DNA of 64,000 nt from Cyanoderma ruficeps. Taxonomy: Eukaryota; Chordata; Aves; Passeriformes; Timaliidae. A program made the position numbers and the translations under genes. The stretch is taken from the NCBI GenBank assembly GCA_008694505.1, contig VZDJ01000782.1:34589872-34653871 (forward strand), in the 5' to 3' direction. The notes below the pieces were generated by a model. The model searched no databases, had not been told where the DNA came from, and was given only the letters and a program-made list of their open reading frames with translations. Shown piece after piece: positions 42,881 through 56,766 of this stretch (its first letter is position 1; the number at the start of each line of letters is the position of its first letter).

Positions 42881-43063
42881 TTTAAAAGAAAATTGAACTG
42901 CAGATTCCGGAGGGTAAACTATAAAGTGTCTTAAGGTGAAGCCAAAACCCTGAGATGTCCTCCTTAGCACGACAGTTTTAGGACCAGGCCAAGAGAAAGT
43001 TTCTTCCTCCTCCGATGGTGATACAGCTTCACTCTGCTCTTTTCCATCTTTATTTTTTGATGC
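42881..43063 (-). CDS. ARHGAP21: ARHGAP21 coding exon: leader and first PDZ strands (61 codons)
   Basis: The acceptor is ATTTCAG ending at 43064; the donor is GTAAGT at 42880-42875. The 183 nt are phase 0 at both ends and begin [20 protein letters not shown]. An acidic, Ser-rich leader is followed by [19 protein letters not shown], and then the PDZ carboxylate-binding loop GFGF (in [10 protein letters not shown]), ending VQFSFK. The leader and the loop match ARHGAP21 as remembered. The residues before Ala come from an exon upstream of the window's visible exons, so this is the most 5' exon that can be supported. The PDZ domain of this family binds C-terminal peptides and contributes to targeting at membranes and junctions (family knowledge). 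Confidence 0.93.
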
Positions 43064-46000
43064 CTGAAATAGAAAAAGATATGCAGAGGAGTTTTAATTT
43101 GGACTATTGAAAAATAAAAAGAACACAACAGTAGGAATTCCTAGACATTTCTGTACACTAGAAAATAGAATTTCTCCTCCCATAACCAAAATAACTTGAT
43201 GATCAATAGCATTTTCAAATGTGTACACTAAAACAGCACCTCTTACACCATTGCACCTCTGGTCATACTGCACATAGAATAACATTTACATTTTAAGTCA
43301 GTTATATATTAAAAAAAAAAATCAACATTCAACAATGAAAGACTTGAAGAAACCACAAGAAATGTGTACAGCTTGCATGTTTTATTTGCCTCCTATTTAG
43401 AGATAAGCACGTGACTTCTCTGGGACCCCATTTCTGGCTGTATGTATCTCATATACACAAGTACAAAACAAAGTTCTGCTTCCCACACAATTCAGTGATG
43501 ATTTTCTTGACTAGTACCTCCTCACTTAATACAAGTAAAACAGAATATGCAACTGGTTAGACTTCTCCAGTACAACGTTTTCCTATAGTCGTATCTATAA
43601 CTTCACCTTTGCTTTTTCCACCCTTAGCTATCTTCTCTGAACATTTCAGTATGCAAATTGTACACACAAAAGTAAAAAAGTCTCCTTTCCTTTTACAGTC
43701 CAACTGCAATCCTTCTCTTCTGCAGAAATAAGCAATTTTGGGTGGGTTTTTTCTTATGGGTAATTTTATATACCTATGACGCAAGCAACATATTAAAATA
43801 TTCACCTTCTCAGCCTTATACAAAAATTTTTCCATTTCAACTTTCAAAGTGAGTGCCACACCAGCACTCAACGGCAGGCAGGAGACACAACGAAAGCATG
43901 CAAAATCCTATGACTCTCCTCTAAAGATTCTAGTTCAACGATGCGTGAAACAAATTTAGATACCAGAGCCTATAGCCTATTCAAAGGGTATTCAAACAGA
44001 AATAATAGTCTTCTTGTCCTCCAGTAGCTCTGCTGCTGTGGCTCAGCAACTGGCTGATCCCTGTCAGAATTTACTGCTTGGTTTTCTCCCTATCCTACTC
44101 CAAAACAATCTCATTTGCTTCAATCTTAGAGCTAGAATCTCAAACTGCAGTGCTAGTTAGCAAGGTGGGCTCAGCCAACTCCAACACCTACAGAGAAGAC
44201 AAAGCATTTCCACTCTAACCAAACGAGAGCAACACATATTACTACAAGGAAAATACTGCAGCTCCTTGGTGAGAGTTAATCCACCAGAACAACATTTTGC
44301 ATTCAGGTACGTAAAACACAACGCATTTGTTCACAGATGCTACAGTCTGTCCTCAGAAACCCACATCCTGCTTATTTCCAACAGGGAGAACCAGCAAATA
44401 CTAGCACGTCCTCCAAAGACTCCCTACCTCCAACAACCCTGTTCGCAGCAAGAAAAAAAACATACAAATGGACACTACAGCCAAGCCAAGCAATGGAGCT
44501 GCTTCAGGAAGAAGAAAATATGGAGAATCCATCCTGACAGCCTGCTCTTCCAAACAGCCTGGACGAATTAACAGCAGATTTTGGAAAGAACAGTTATAAA
44601 TATCAAGGACTCTACCTCAGCCTAGTCTGTCCTCATCTATCATCTTCATTCATGTTTTAAAGTGTTAGTGTGAAACCAAGAAGACTCTGCAATTAGATGA
44701 CTAATGAACGAAAAATTAGTGTGCACTGCAGAACTGCCAAGATGAGAGGCTCGAGTTTAAAGTTCAAACAATGCAAAGATTAGGGCAAAATTTACATAAT
44801 CCTTTAGCCTAAGGATGGAGTTTGTTATTGAGGTGTTCCTAACCACTCTGTTCAGCTTCTGAACACAAGAGCATTTTATCAGTTCTGCACAAATAAATGT
44901 CGCTTTCCAGGCTTTCAGTCTCAGGACACAAGCAGAAACTGCAGCCGGTAAGAACATTTTGATCCTAGTAAACTGGCAAAAGAAATAGCTCCTAGTAAAA
45001 AAAATATCACTGGCCTCTAAAAAATGACAGTGATTTCCTCCATCAAATGACTCACAGCAACCCATCTATTTAATACTCCCTTGCAATCTTTTGTTTCTCC
45101 GCTCAGATTTTTATACACCATGCAAAGTTTCAAATGATCCAACAACCACAGATATTGAAAAATGTTCAATAGCAAATACCCATAGTTAGAAATAGGTAAA
45201 CAGAAAGCTTAAATGTAGCACAGAAAAAAAAATCTCAGTCTTCAATATACTTGCATCTTTTTTCTAACAAAAACCTCCTTATTTAGCCAAAAGGTAGTTT
45301 TAGTATATGTAACAACTGATGACTATAATTAACATACACAAGTACTGTAACCTCAGTTCAAAATACAGCCATACTGAGAACTTCACTGGCTTTTAGAAAC
45401 AGGAGTTTCAGCATTTCAATGTAGCAAGTGAACCTCTAATTTCCTTGTAATTTCATGTAAACTTTTAGCATTCGTAAGTCACTGAACTAAAACTACTCAT
45501 AAACCCACAGTCAATTATTTCTTGAAGGAGCACACCAAAAGGGGAAGGTGAACTCCATGCCAACCTCAGACCCTTGCAACGTCTGCCAACAGGGTAAAAG
45601 AAAAAGCCAGTATCAGTAATAAATGTGAGGCATTCTCAGTAACAGCAACTTTCAGCCACCACTATGAACAAGCAAGAATCTGATTTATAAAGAGAGCCAA
45701 CATCTGTTGAGTAACCCTGTGACACTTCCAACCACAGCACACACACCAGAATAACCCTTGCCAGAAAAAGCTTAAAAAAAGAACAATAAAAGTTCTCAAA
45801 AACATAAACAAAACAAGGATGCAAGAGGGCAAGAAAGAAACAGATGTTTAGCACAGGCAAGTACACACTACTGAAGGCAAAGTCCCTATACAGTTTTCCT
45901 TGCAAATCAAATATCAAGTTACAAATACGTAAGTATCTCATATCCATAAGGGAATCTGTCTTTTGGATAGAGTCACTTGCATTACAAGAGATAAAAAATG

Positions 46001-49000
46001 AATGCTTCATTTTCATATAAGATCTTACAAACCAAAGATTACTGTGCCACAGCCCTTACTGAAGATCTGTATGTTTATTTCTCTATAGACTCAGTCCTCA
46101 AAATCAAAGTCAGAATGCATACAATCAAGTTCAAGGACTGAAGGATCTCAGGCTACTAAAAACGATTCAAGCATCATTTCCCTGGGGAATTTTTCATACA
46201 AGGTTTCTGCACAAAGTATCTCAAAGCGTCATTTCCTGTTCTATGCAATTGCAAGGACACACAACAGATGCTTTAGTGCACTATAAAATGCATACCTTGT
46301 TTTTAATATTGTATTTAACCCTTCTTTCTGAGCAATGAAAATATCCACGAAAAATCAGACAGCACTATAAAAAACTACACGAATCACTGACTGCTTAACA
46401 TGCAGTAACAGAATTATGTAAAATCGATAAGTAGCATTAATGTTTGTAAACAATATTATTTCCAATTAAAAGTAAGTCTCAAAGCAATCGCTTCCCATTA
46501 TATCAGTCTAAAATAAAAACTAAAAAAAAAGCTAACACATCTAGCCTGCATGCTCTCTAAAGCTCCTCTAATTTTCAACCATCTGATCAATTTACAGACC
46601 TGTACTGTACAGGCTAAAAATCCTTACATGACAGTCGTAAGCAGTTGAAGCTGTAAATAAAGAAAAGTCATCTTGACTATCTAAACAGGTAAATAGGTAT
46701 AATCTAAGTTCTGAACACTGTCTTCATAGGTGAAAAATTGTGAACAAAAAAAGTAATTGAGATACTGTACTATCTATTTCTTGTATAGGGTCATCTGCTT
46801 TCCCCAGTTTTTGTATCTTGTAGCTATCACTTAGCTAACTGCCCTGTTGAATTTCTGCTATTGCAGAGAGAAAGGCACTTCTAGAACAGTCTGGCCTTAT
46901 TTTAACGTGACAACGAAACAGGCTCTTTAAAAAGCTAACAAAGGAGAAATAAAAAGGCCTTTTCTGGCTAAGACTACAGAATGTGTAGGAAAAAACCTGC
47001 CTATAAGGCAGCCACATAAAACATTATGCAACCTTTTCTGAGATACATTATCTCCACCTCATTTGAGCAGAGGAAAGCATGTCCAGCACACAAAGACAGA
47101 CAGTATTTTATCTTAGTAGCACCTGAGAAGCGGGATCACTCACACAAGGTGTAAATTGAGTCTTTTTCTTTCAGTTCTCAAGCTAATAAACCAAAATTTT
47201 AAGGGAAATGAATTTCACATTTATAAAGCTAAATAAATACCATGATCATGTACCGAAACAGTCTAAAGATCTAGTGAGGTCAATTGTAATGTGTCTTTAA
47301 ATCAAACTGGAATGCACAAACAGCATCTTATACAGAAGTTATTCCCAGTTGAAGAGAAGTAATTACTGACACAAAGGTGACTTTTCAGTAAATCCATCTT
47401 CCAGGTATTCAGAACACAGCCTTCTTCTCAAAACAAATAAATTAGTTCCATCAATTTTAACCTCAGGAAATATAATTATTTCTTACTGAAAAAAGTCATT
47501 GCAAAGAGACCAGCAGGAAAACTGGAACACAGAAAACTCCAAACCCAAATCATTTTAGGCCTCTGCATCCAATATCCACTTGTCCAAACTTCTGACTGAC
47601 TTTTATGTTTACCAAAATTTGTAATCTTGCCCTGAATAGGTCAGATGTTGACAGAGACAGAAATTCAGACAGGAAATACAACCTGTCAGTTTATATACTT
47701 ACAGTGTCCTTCCCTCAAAGAAGTTTTTCGTCATTTTATGTCCTTGAAAGATGGCTACACAGTGTAACCAACAATATTCTCCAAACCTACATGAATAGTC
47801 AGAAATCAGTCTGCCAAATTGGTGAGATATGAGAAAATCTGTAAGAATCCTCAATGCAAGATTGTGGATGGTAACTGACGCAATAAAAAAAGGCATCTAG
47901 AATTAGCAGAAAGCAAGAGAGGCAAAAAAAAAAACCCAACAAAAAAACTACAAAAAAACCCTGAGAAAAATATCAATTGAATATTTAACAGCTGTACATG
48001 CTAGACTTGTTAAAAAACTCTCAGCTGAATTCCAAAGACGCATGCCGCAGTGCATGCATAATGCCGAAGTTGTCCTGTCTTTACTAACATCAAAATTAGT
48101 GTGCACAGTTGATTAACAAATATCCCAAATGTTTCAGTATTTTTAGTGTCAAACTGGAGCATTCATTTTTGCATGCTACTTCAGTGTCACTCATCACATT
48201 AAACAAGCAACAAGGTTAAACAAAAATTAATAATGTTTAACTTATGCATAGATTTAAGCTGATGGCAGATAAATAACATACAATAATTAACTGTTCCTAC
48301 CTACATGCTCTACTTACTTCAATCCAAAAGCACATTCTTTTTCTGTATTTCAGAAATACAAACTTTACTTGGGCGTGGCTGAATGTAATCGATGCCTGTC
48401 AAAGTGAACTTTGCCAAGTAGAAATAAATCACTAAGTTAAAAGTTTCCCTCTATCCAATAATGAGCCGAACTCTCAACATACAATTAAAATGCAATACAG
48501 ATTCACAGCATAATATACTCAACCAAACAGCATCAACCATATACTCATGTGATTGCTGACATTTACTATGTGCTGATACACAGTAGTGAAATTAGTTCAC
48601 TCCACTGAAAAGCTTTTATCTACAGAGACTCACTGTAAGAGTGCTCCCCAAACAGAAAAATCAAACAGTTTGAGACAGTCAAGTACTGAAGCACAGAAGA
48701 GTTTCTACCCCAGAATGTATCTAAGGATTCCTTTTTGCAGAATGGGCCACAGAGAAATGGACCCCACTCAACAGACCTCTGACAGGTGGCAAAACCCTCA
48801 GAGCAGGAGACAAAGTATCTGCCTCCACCCTGGCCACTTCCACTCTATGTATTTAAAAAAGCTGCAGGAAGGACTTGGCTGCTCAGTGCTTGTAAGTACT
48901 GAGTCTGTTTTCAGTAGTTACCAAGAGGAGACTGCCTTGTCATGAAGCACCTGACACTGGGAATGCAGATATAAACAAACCCTCAAAGCTGTAAAGATCA

Positions 49001-49414
49001 AACAGCTACAGAACCACACACACCACAAGATGTGTAGATAAAGACAACCTGAGTCCACACACATAAAACCATCAGTAGACAGCATTAACAGAGACAGATA
49101 AAGCTGGTCTAGTCAGGGCCCTCACTCTGGGGTCACTGCAGTCTGGTTTTGGAACTGGGGGCACAGCTCTTCTTCCATGCTACAGTTCTTGGTGAAGTGG
49201 AGGGGGGGAGTGGGAAGAAAAAAATGAAAGAGTTTCCACAGGAGGACTTTAAGTCCTAAACTCAGAGAAAGCACCAGCACCCAACATCCCCCTTCACCTC
49301 TTACCAGGAAAGTGTAATGCATGCATGAAGCACAAAATCTTTGCTGAGACCTTCCAACTGCAGCTGAGTGGGATGCACTAACTGGAAAGGGTAACAGGCA
49401 AACAAACTGAATAA

Positions 49415-49420
49415 TTCAAC
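49415..49420. repeat. Target-site duplication, left copy (ttcaac)
   Basis: Six bases immediately before the LTR, identical to 50012-50017 immediately after it. Confidence 0.85.
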
Positions 49421-50011
49421 TGTTGTGGTGTGTCCCTAATTCCCTTTTTTCCCCTCACAGTTGGTTTAGCCCTTAATGTTCCGGCCATCTCTCCTGCCCA
49501 TCAAGTTAACCCAACCCCTTGCTCAAGACCCTTCCCTGTCAATCCCTAGATTTACCAACCCCCCATCTATCAGTCAAAGTTTGCCCATACCCTTTCCTCC
49601 GGAATGTTCTCTGTTCCTTGGTGTCTGATTGGCACTTCAGTTCTGTATCCTCCCCTTTGTGTACCCTCTGATTTTATGTACCTGTCCTTGTATTCCCACC
49701 CACAAGGATCCCATTGGTTGCTGTGGTGTTCCACTCATTGTACCACCCCTTGTTTAAAGGCTGCTGCACAGCAGCATCTCTTGTTCTTTTCTCCCTGACT
49801 TCCCTTCAATGATAAGCCTGCTGGAACCTCATAGAAAGAGCCTCCCTTGCACTCCTTTGCTCAGGTCCATGTCAGTGTCTCTTTGTCTGGCTTGGGGTTG
49901 AATGCCCCAAAGGTTCAGCGTCAGCTCTGCTAGTGCCCGCTGTTCCCACACCTGCCGATTTGCTCCTGGAGCTAGACGGAGCCTTGGAACACCCAAAGGG
50001 GCAAAGTGACA
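49421..50011 (+). mobile_element. Solo LTR with 6-bp target-site duplication
   Basis: The element begins TGTTGTGGTG and ends AAAGTGACA, and is flanked by the perfect direct repeat ttcaac at 49415-49420 and 50012-50017. The TG...CA ends and the 6-bp duplication are diagnostic of retroviral integration followed by LTR-LTR recombination. Inside are two ATTGG boxes (near 49627 and 49711), a TATA-like ttgtttaaagg near 49751 and a decayed poly(A)-signal-like aatgataagcc near 49808, which support plus orientation, antisense to ARHGAP21. No internal viral genes are present. Confidence 0.85.
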
Positions 50012-50017
50012 TTCAAC
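50012..50017. repeat. Target-site duplication, right copy (ttcaac)
   Basis: Six bases immediately after the LTR end, identical to the left copy. Confidence 0.85.
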
Positions 50018-51663
50018 TACCACTAGAACAACACACAAATCCTTTATGACTGCAGGTAGAGACTTTTACTACAATTAATGGTTTAATACCAAACAACAGG
50101 AAAACAGGAATAGATTATCAGTGATCACAGTAAGACTAAGGGGAAGACAGGCAATGCCATTCCTCCTGTTTGCTGCTCACCTGGGTTGGAGAGGTGGGAC
50201 TCGAGCAGCCACCAGCAACAGCCAGGTGATCTCCATGAGCAGCTCTTCCTCTCTTTGCCCCTTCATGGGTCTTGCAGAGACCCACAATGAGACGATTCAG
50301 AGCAAAGGAAGGCAATAAAGATGTGAGCATCACTTGGAGTGACCACAGGTCTAGGTGTGTCCCTCACAGGAGCTCACCTCTTATCACGCCATTATGGCAC
50401 TAAGCCTGGGTCCTTTTTGGTGGACTAACCAGACTGAATTCAGGCATGTGTTAGGACATAATCCCAAGAGCAAACCTACCTGTCTTTTAGGATTGTGAAT
50501 CTCACCCAGATGGAATAGAAACTGTTCAATAACAAAAGCAGTGACCGCCTGCCTGAAGCAGAGGTTAGTGAGGACACCAAACTTTGAAGTGCATCTCAGG
50601 ACTGAATACTCTCATTCAATAAAATACACAAATAGTATCCTCAAACCAAGACCAGGTAAGGATAAAGGCAAATAAGATGGCAATATATAACTACTCCCAG
50701 TGTATTAAGTAAGTGGGAAATCTGTGACCTTTCAAAACCAAAGCATCTGTGCCAGCATGGCAGATGGCTGGGAGGCACAAGGAAGGAAACAAAATTCTGT
50801 CAAGCACCATGCAGGCTACAGAGCTGGCTCAGGCTTGGAAGCAGGACAGAGGAATACATGTTTCTGTGTACTTTCTGTCTACTCCTGTACTACTAGCATT
50901 GTAGTAAACACAGCCATTCAAAGGAGAAACAGTATTTTCAAGATAAAGGATTTCAGTTCTCATAAAAGGTCAAGGCATAAACAGTAAAAACCTCCATGTG
51001 TGCATGTTATTACACAGCTCAAACTTGCCTTATTGCACTCCACTGTTAATGAAAGGCAGCTCTGTAAAGCAGTTGGTGCTCATGTCAGTCTCATCACTAC
51101 TCCACAAGAGCTAAAAAGCAAAGCTGAAGGCTATCTACAGCAAGGATGATCTCAAAAATGTCCCCTCCATGTGTCTGGTCAACTGAAAATTTTTCAGTTT
51201 ACTTGGCTCTGGATTAAAAACAGTAAGACCCCAAGTGGTTCCACAAACTGAGCCTAGCTAGACATACTTGCTTGAAGAAAGCAGCTTTCAGCCTCCCAGG
51301 CCAGGCGAGATTGAGAAAGAGTTCTTCTCCTTCGAAGTAAGGAAAATTCCAACTTAGTAAGTCTGCCTAGACTTAAAGTAACTTTTTTCTTTTTCTACAC
51401 AGCACAAGCTCTGGTTTTCTCATACTACAGTTCTGATAGCTAGACCTTTTGAACAATGCTCTTAACTTCACCAAAACCAAGATCATGTCTGGTATGATTA
51501 GTGCTCCACCACTTTTTCAATAGGATTTCTCCACACTTAGCCCCTAAACCCTGAATTATCCACAAACAAACAAACTAGCTTCTCAGATCTTCCTTTAAAC
51601 TCTAGATACTACCAAGTTCAGCATATGTCAATTCATTAATCTACCATATGTCTATTTTAGTTT

Positions 51664-51728
51664 TATACACATATATACACACACAAAAAGTATACTGTGT
51701 TGTGTGTGTACATATATACACATATATT
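51664..51728. repeat. AC/TA then TG/TA microsatellite, inverted-repeat form
   Basis: The left half reads tatacacatatatacacaca and the right half contains tgtgtgtgtacatatata. The halves are largely complementary around a short aaaaagtatac centre, so the transcript could fold into a hairpin. It most likely arose by simple-repeat expansion. Confidence 0.75.
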
Positions 51729-54700
51729 TGTAGTAGCTTGTACACATCCAAAAAGTGTACTAATTGACTGGGATTCTTTGCAAAGCTAATTAAGTGCACT
51801 TCAGTTCAGATAATAATTTATATTGCCACAGAGTAACAGTCTGTTTCAAGCAACAGCAGTAAGACACAGAGTAAAAAGTATATAATGAAAAACTTCACAG
51901 GACAGAAATGCAAACTATTTTCACAATGTGTTTTGTTTGTATCTTGAATTTTGTTATTCGTAACAACGAACATGGAGTTCATAATATTAAATTTAGTCAG
52001 AAAAACATTAACAACAAAGAGAAATTGAGAGCTTCCTTGTTTTCTTATAGACCCATTAGCTAAAGCCTCCCCTCTCAACAGCTACATCCTTAAACTGGAA
52101 TGAAAGGAAACATCTGCAGGGCTGGTAGCTAGTACAACAGCAAAATATCATGTGATCTTAATTTAGCTAAATTGAAAATCTTCCTTCTCTGCTTGTTCTG
52201 TCATTGCTTGTTAAGAATAGGACATTCTCTGTCCTCACCTCACAGTGTAATCTGGAAATATCAGAGACAGGAGACAAAGAAAGCATGCTTCTGCTCCTCA
52301 GCATTGAAGAAATGTTTGAGGTTACTCCATGCAAGATAAAAGAATCTTCTCAGCAGTATGACAGAAGTAAGAGCACCTTGCACAGTCACCAGCTGTGAAG
52401 AGCTGCCTTATACTGCTTCTTTCAACCTATAGAATTTTTTCAGATCCAAGACTATGAGCTGCCCTATGACCCACTCTGCTTCCTGCAAACAGGGAGAGGA
52501 CAATAAGAAATGCCATCTCTGTCCCCAGCTAAGTACACTACTGCAAAAATAGGAATGAAGTTTCAATGAAGTCTGTACTTTTTGCTTTCTAGAATAACCC
52601 AGGCTTTACCAAACACACAAGATACCAGACAGTTTCCATTACACTTTCACCATAGTATAACCACAAACGTATTTGCATGTGAAATAGTTTTGCAGAAGTC
52701 TTCAAGAAAACCAAAACCACTGCAAAATATAAAATGACCAAAATCACCTGCACAGACCCCATTTCAATAACCTGATGCTCCACACTTCAAACTATTACCA
52801 GCCCTGAAACTACCTACAGATTTCCTTCCCTTCATAGTGTTTTTCTCCTCTGTAGCCAGAGACTACAGTATGTCTTGGATCAAAATATTATTAACTCTAC
52901 AAGGGACACAGTTAAAGTTGACCAAACCACCCAAGAGAACAACCACTTTTCCACAGCTTCTCTGTCCCTGTGGCAAACCTCTGTGTTGACTAGGCTACCC
53001 CAGGATGCAGCTACAATACTGAGTAAGGGCTTTACTGCTTTGAGGCTGAGCAGTGGGACAGTGCATCCTTATACCTGCTCTCTACTGAATGCAAGCATGA
53101 GGCTGACCTTCTCTTATTGAAACTACTGAACATTTCAACATAAACAGAATATTTTCAAAAATAACCTCTAAACAAATCTGCATGCAGTTTGAGATACCCA
53201 ATGTTAAAGCTTTCTAATACATTGACTTATTAATAAACTCCTGCAAACTCAACACTTAATCCAGGTCCTGTGTTTCAAGACATTTAACTTCAACATTCTT
53301 TATAATGTGCAGATCAACAGACTCTTAGGTTTCAAAGACCTAAATTTGGAAGTGAAAAGGCTTGTCCATTGTAAGGCAAAATAAAATAATATTAGCATAT
53401 ACAGATGCAAAGCCACATATGCAAAACCCAATGAAATTATGACTGACCTCTAAATTTGTAATCAATTGTGCATATATAACAGAGGAAAAAAAGCAGCCTT
53501 TTCAGTGAATAACTTCTCTTACAAAGATAAAATGCACAGGAAAAAGCTTTAAAAAGGAGTGTGAAGTCATTAACCTGAAAAAATATATTAAATCTTTATG
53601 CCCAGAGATGTAACTAAGAGGATAAACAGGAGAAAGTTGTCCACAGGATTTTCAGTTTAGCTGCAAATCCAAGAGCCTCTGAACACTGACATGATGTGAC
53701 TTGCATAAATTTTCTCACAGTTTGCACTGCTTTTTACAGTAAGAATGGTTGATATAGGTAACTAAACCTACATTTGTTTCTCTGTCTGGAGTGGGGAGAG
53801 AGAAGTAATCTATTTTAACACAAATCTATTTGCTTATTTAAGACCTACTTGTCTTTGCATGCCTGTTACTGTGGCCTGAACTGCTCACAGTTGCCAAGTT
53901 ATTTCCCTGTATTTCTGGACATTACAAAATGTTTCTCCAGCAACGTGGATTTCCACAAAGAGTTAAGTCACCAGTTGTTACATGAAATGATTTTATACTT
54001 TTTGCTTAAACTGAAAACAGCAAACCCTGCACTGCTACCAGACAGATTTTTATCATATTGCCTTTCTCCCTCTCCAAGGCAGCAGATGAACAGAAATAAG
54101 AGCACAGTAAGATAATAAATATCACATTTCAAAACCATTATCAGCTGCAAATATCTCAGAGGAAATGCAGACACCTTTGTTATTTCATCCTCCAAGTGAC
54201 ACATTTGGAAGACTGAAAAGCATTTTTAATATTAATTGAGATTCTCTGGAGGAAGGGAAATAGCTGCAGTGCAGCAGCTGCTGCAGTACTGCTGCGTTCT
54301 GGGGTTTGAACGAAGTGAGGAAGGCGAGAGCTGGGCTTGCACCACAACATTGCATTCTGACACCGCCTGCAGTAATGAACTCCAGCTAAAAGAACAGAAA
54401 TCAGACACCTTGGCTGCTAGGTCACCACATAACAACAAACCTTCATGTACATCAAAATAGTCTTTGATGAGAAGGTTTCTCCAAGACCAACAACTGCAAT
54501 GATGAGGCCCACCCTGTGCAGTGAAATTTGACCAACTGGAAGTTTGCAGAACTTGCAAAATACTTACCCCTAACTGAAAAACCCAAGATTTAAGTATTTA
54601 CATGGCTGAAAGAACATTATCATTACTTTTAGAGGCTAGGGTGCAGCAATAAGATTAAAAAAAAGAAGCCTGATGCAGTTCATCAAAGAACCAGTGAGAA

Positions 54701-56638
54701 CAGGACACGAGAAGACCCCATCTGCTCTCCTCAAACTGACACAAGTCTGCTCAGAGCACAGTGCTGACCTATGCTCTGTGCTGGTAAGAAACAACCTACA
54801 CTCAATTTGTAGTCTACTCTTTCCTAACACATGAAAGAAAGACATTTGTGATAAAAGGAGGGAAAAAATCAAAAAGCACTGTATCACCTCCTTTAATATT
54901 ACCTACCAGTACTTCTTCCAACTATCTGAAGCAGTGGTATTTATTGTTTTAGGCATACTTGCTCTACTGCATCTCATCATGGCCACAAGGTCAGCTGACA
55001 TACCAGGCACCTCCAGAGTCTGCTCATGTGCTGGAGGCTCACAAAGGACATACTTACAAGGACAGAGGGAGTAGTTCCTATTACATCTTAACAAGGATGA
55101 GCCCAGTTCATATGTTACTGAGGAAAAATATTACCTAGCTCTTCCATACATTCATCGAGGAACTCCTCTTGGACCACAACTAGCATGCCAAGTTACGATT
55201 CCAAGACTATAACTCCATAAACACCAGAGTACCATATGAAAAAAAATAAATTGCCTTAACTTTTTAAGGCACTCTCACCCTCTCTTTTTTCTTCTTCAAG
55301 AAAAAACCCTAACAACTCCTTGTTTACTAAGACAAGACTATATTAAAAATAGGATTAATCATCTATGATACTGTCAGGACAATCTGGGTAAAGTACAAAT
55401 ATGGACTTGCACATAAAGCTGTATTTACCAAGGTCCCCCATACGATACAAACTTTTTACCTACTACTCTGCTTCACTAGTTCTACATTTCCAGTCATGCT
55501 GAAGTTCTGAATTGCCAGTAAGACACTAAGACTATCATCCTTGAATATACCCCCATGTCCCACAAGACAGCTGTCACAGACAACAAATGCAAGAAGCAAG
55601 ACACTTTGGTACTTTGTAATAACTCATTCTAAGAAATATTTTTAACACAGGCAGTGTGGTTCTCGCATGAACAAAAAGAAAAGGATGAAAAACTGCAAGC
55701 AATCAAGCTTATTGTCATTGAAGGCTTCTTAGTAATTATTTGTCCATCACCAATCCCATCCAATGTTTGGACTAAAAACTGTAATTCACTGATGCCAACA
55801 GAACTTCACTGATTTACATCACAGAATGATTTTAAGGATTTTTGTTTTAGTACGAAACATTGCATATCCTTTGAAAACATTCTAATACATGTAACAGCCT
55901 GCTCTATCAAAGTGCAAAGGCCAACTGTGCCCGGCCACAGTAACTTTTATGTCACACTATGAAAATACTTTTTCTAAAATTTAAACCACCATGATAGACA
56001 GAAGAAAATATCCCTGCCATGTCATACTTGCTTGGTTCCTGTTTTAAAAAATAAGCTTTGGGAAATATATGCTGCAGAGCCAAGGGAGTGGGTGGTGAAC
56101 AATAAAAACAAAAGAAATTCTTAGAATAACTGCAACCTAATTTGAGATATTATCAGTGACACAAACTTCAGAGGTCACCCATCTGCTTTCTCACCAACAG
56201 CCTGCTTGGGCACTGTGACATGGGAAAGGTGAAGAACAGCACTACTATGTGGAGCACAGTGCATCTCTCCCCAGGCCGGGCAGCTTCCACTTCTGCCATG
56301 GCATTTCAGTGCAGCAAGAACAGAGTGGCTGCACTGTAATATCCCATTAACAAACTTCCAGCTTCAATTCAAAGAAAAGTATCAGCAGCAGTTCATTAAA
56401 TTGTATAGTCTACAGAGACGCGACTTGAGTTAAAGTAAACAGAACAACCCCAAACACACATAACTGCAGAGTCTACATGAAATCTAGCAAGATCAAACAG
56501 TTCTGCAACATGACTACCTCAAGCATGCAATTAATTCAGGGTACACTGATCTAAAGCTTATTTCTTCTTTCCATATTGGTAAGAAACAGTTTTAAGACTA
56601 TGTGAACCTTGTTCTGCACTGGGGTGAGTAGTATTTCA

Positions 56639-56766
56639 TGGGGTTTGTTTGTTTGGGGGTTTTTGTGTGTTTGTTTTGGGAATTTTTGTTTGTTTGTGGG
56701 GTTTTTTTGTTTGGATTTGGTTGGAGGGGGAGGTGTTTGGGGTTTGGTTTTGGGTTGGGGGAGGTA
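56639..56766 (+). repeat. G/T-rich low-complexity tract
   Basis: About 125 bp are almost only G and T on the plus strand, with runs of three to five G (gggggttttt, ttggaggggg, ttggggtttgg, ttgggttgggg). The 119-codon frame at 56649-57008, rich in Phe/Gly/Val/Trp, is a by-product of this composition and not a gene. Confidence 0.85.

Noticed and set aside
48586..48945. 119-codon plus-strand frame
   Set aside because: No recognisable domain, no homologue known to me, and no promoter or splice context; likely chance.
54275..54297. Palindrome gcagcagctgctgc containing an E-box
   Set aside because: Short CAG/CTG palindromes occur by chance; there is no surrounding regulatory signature.
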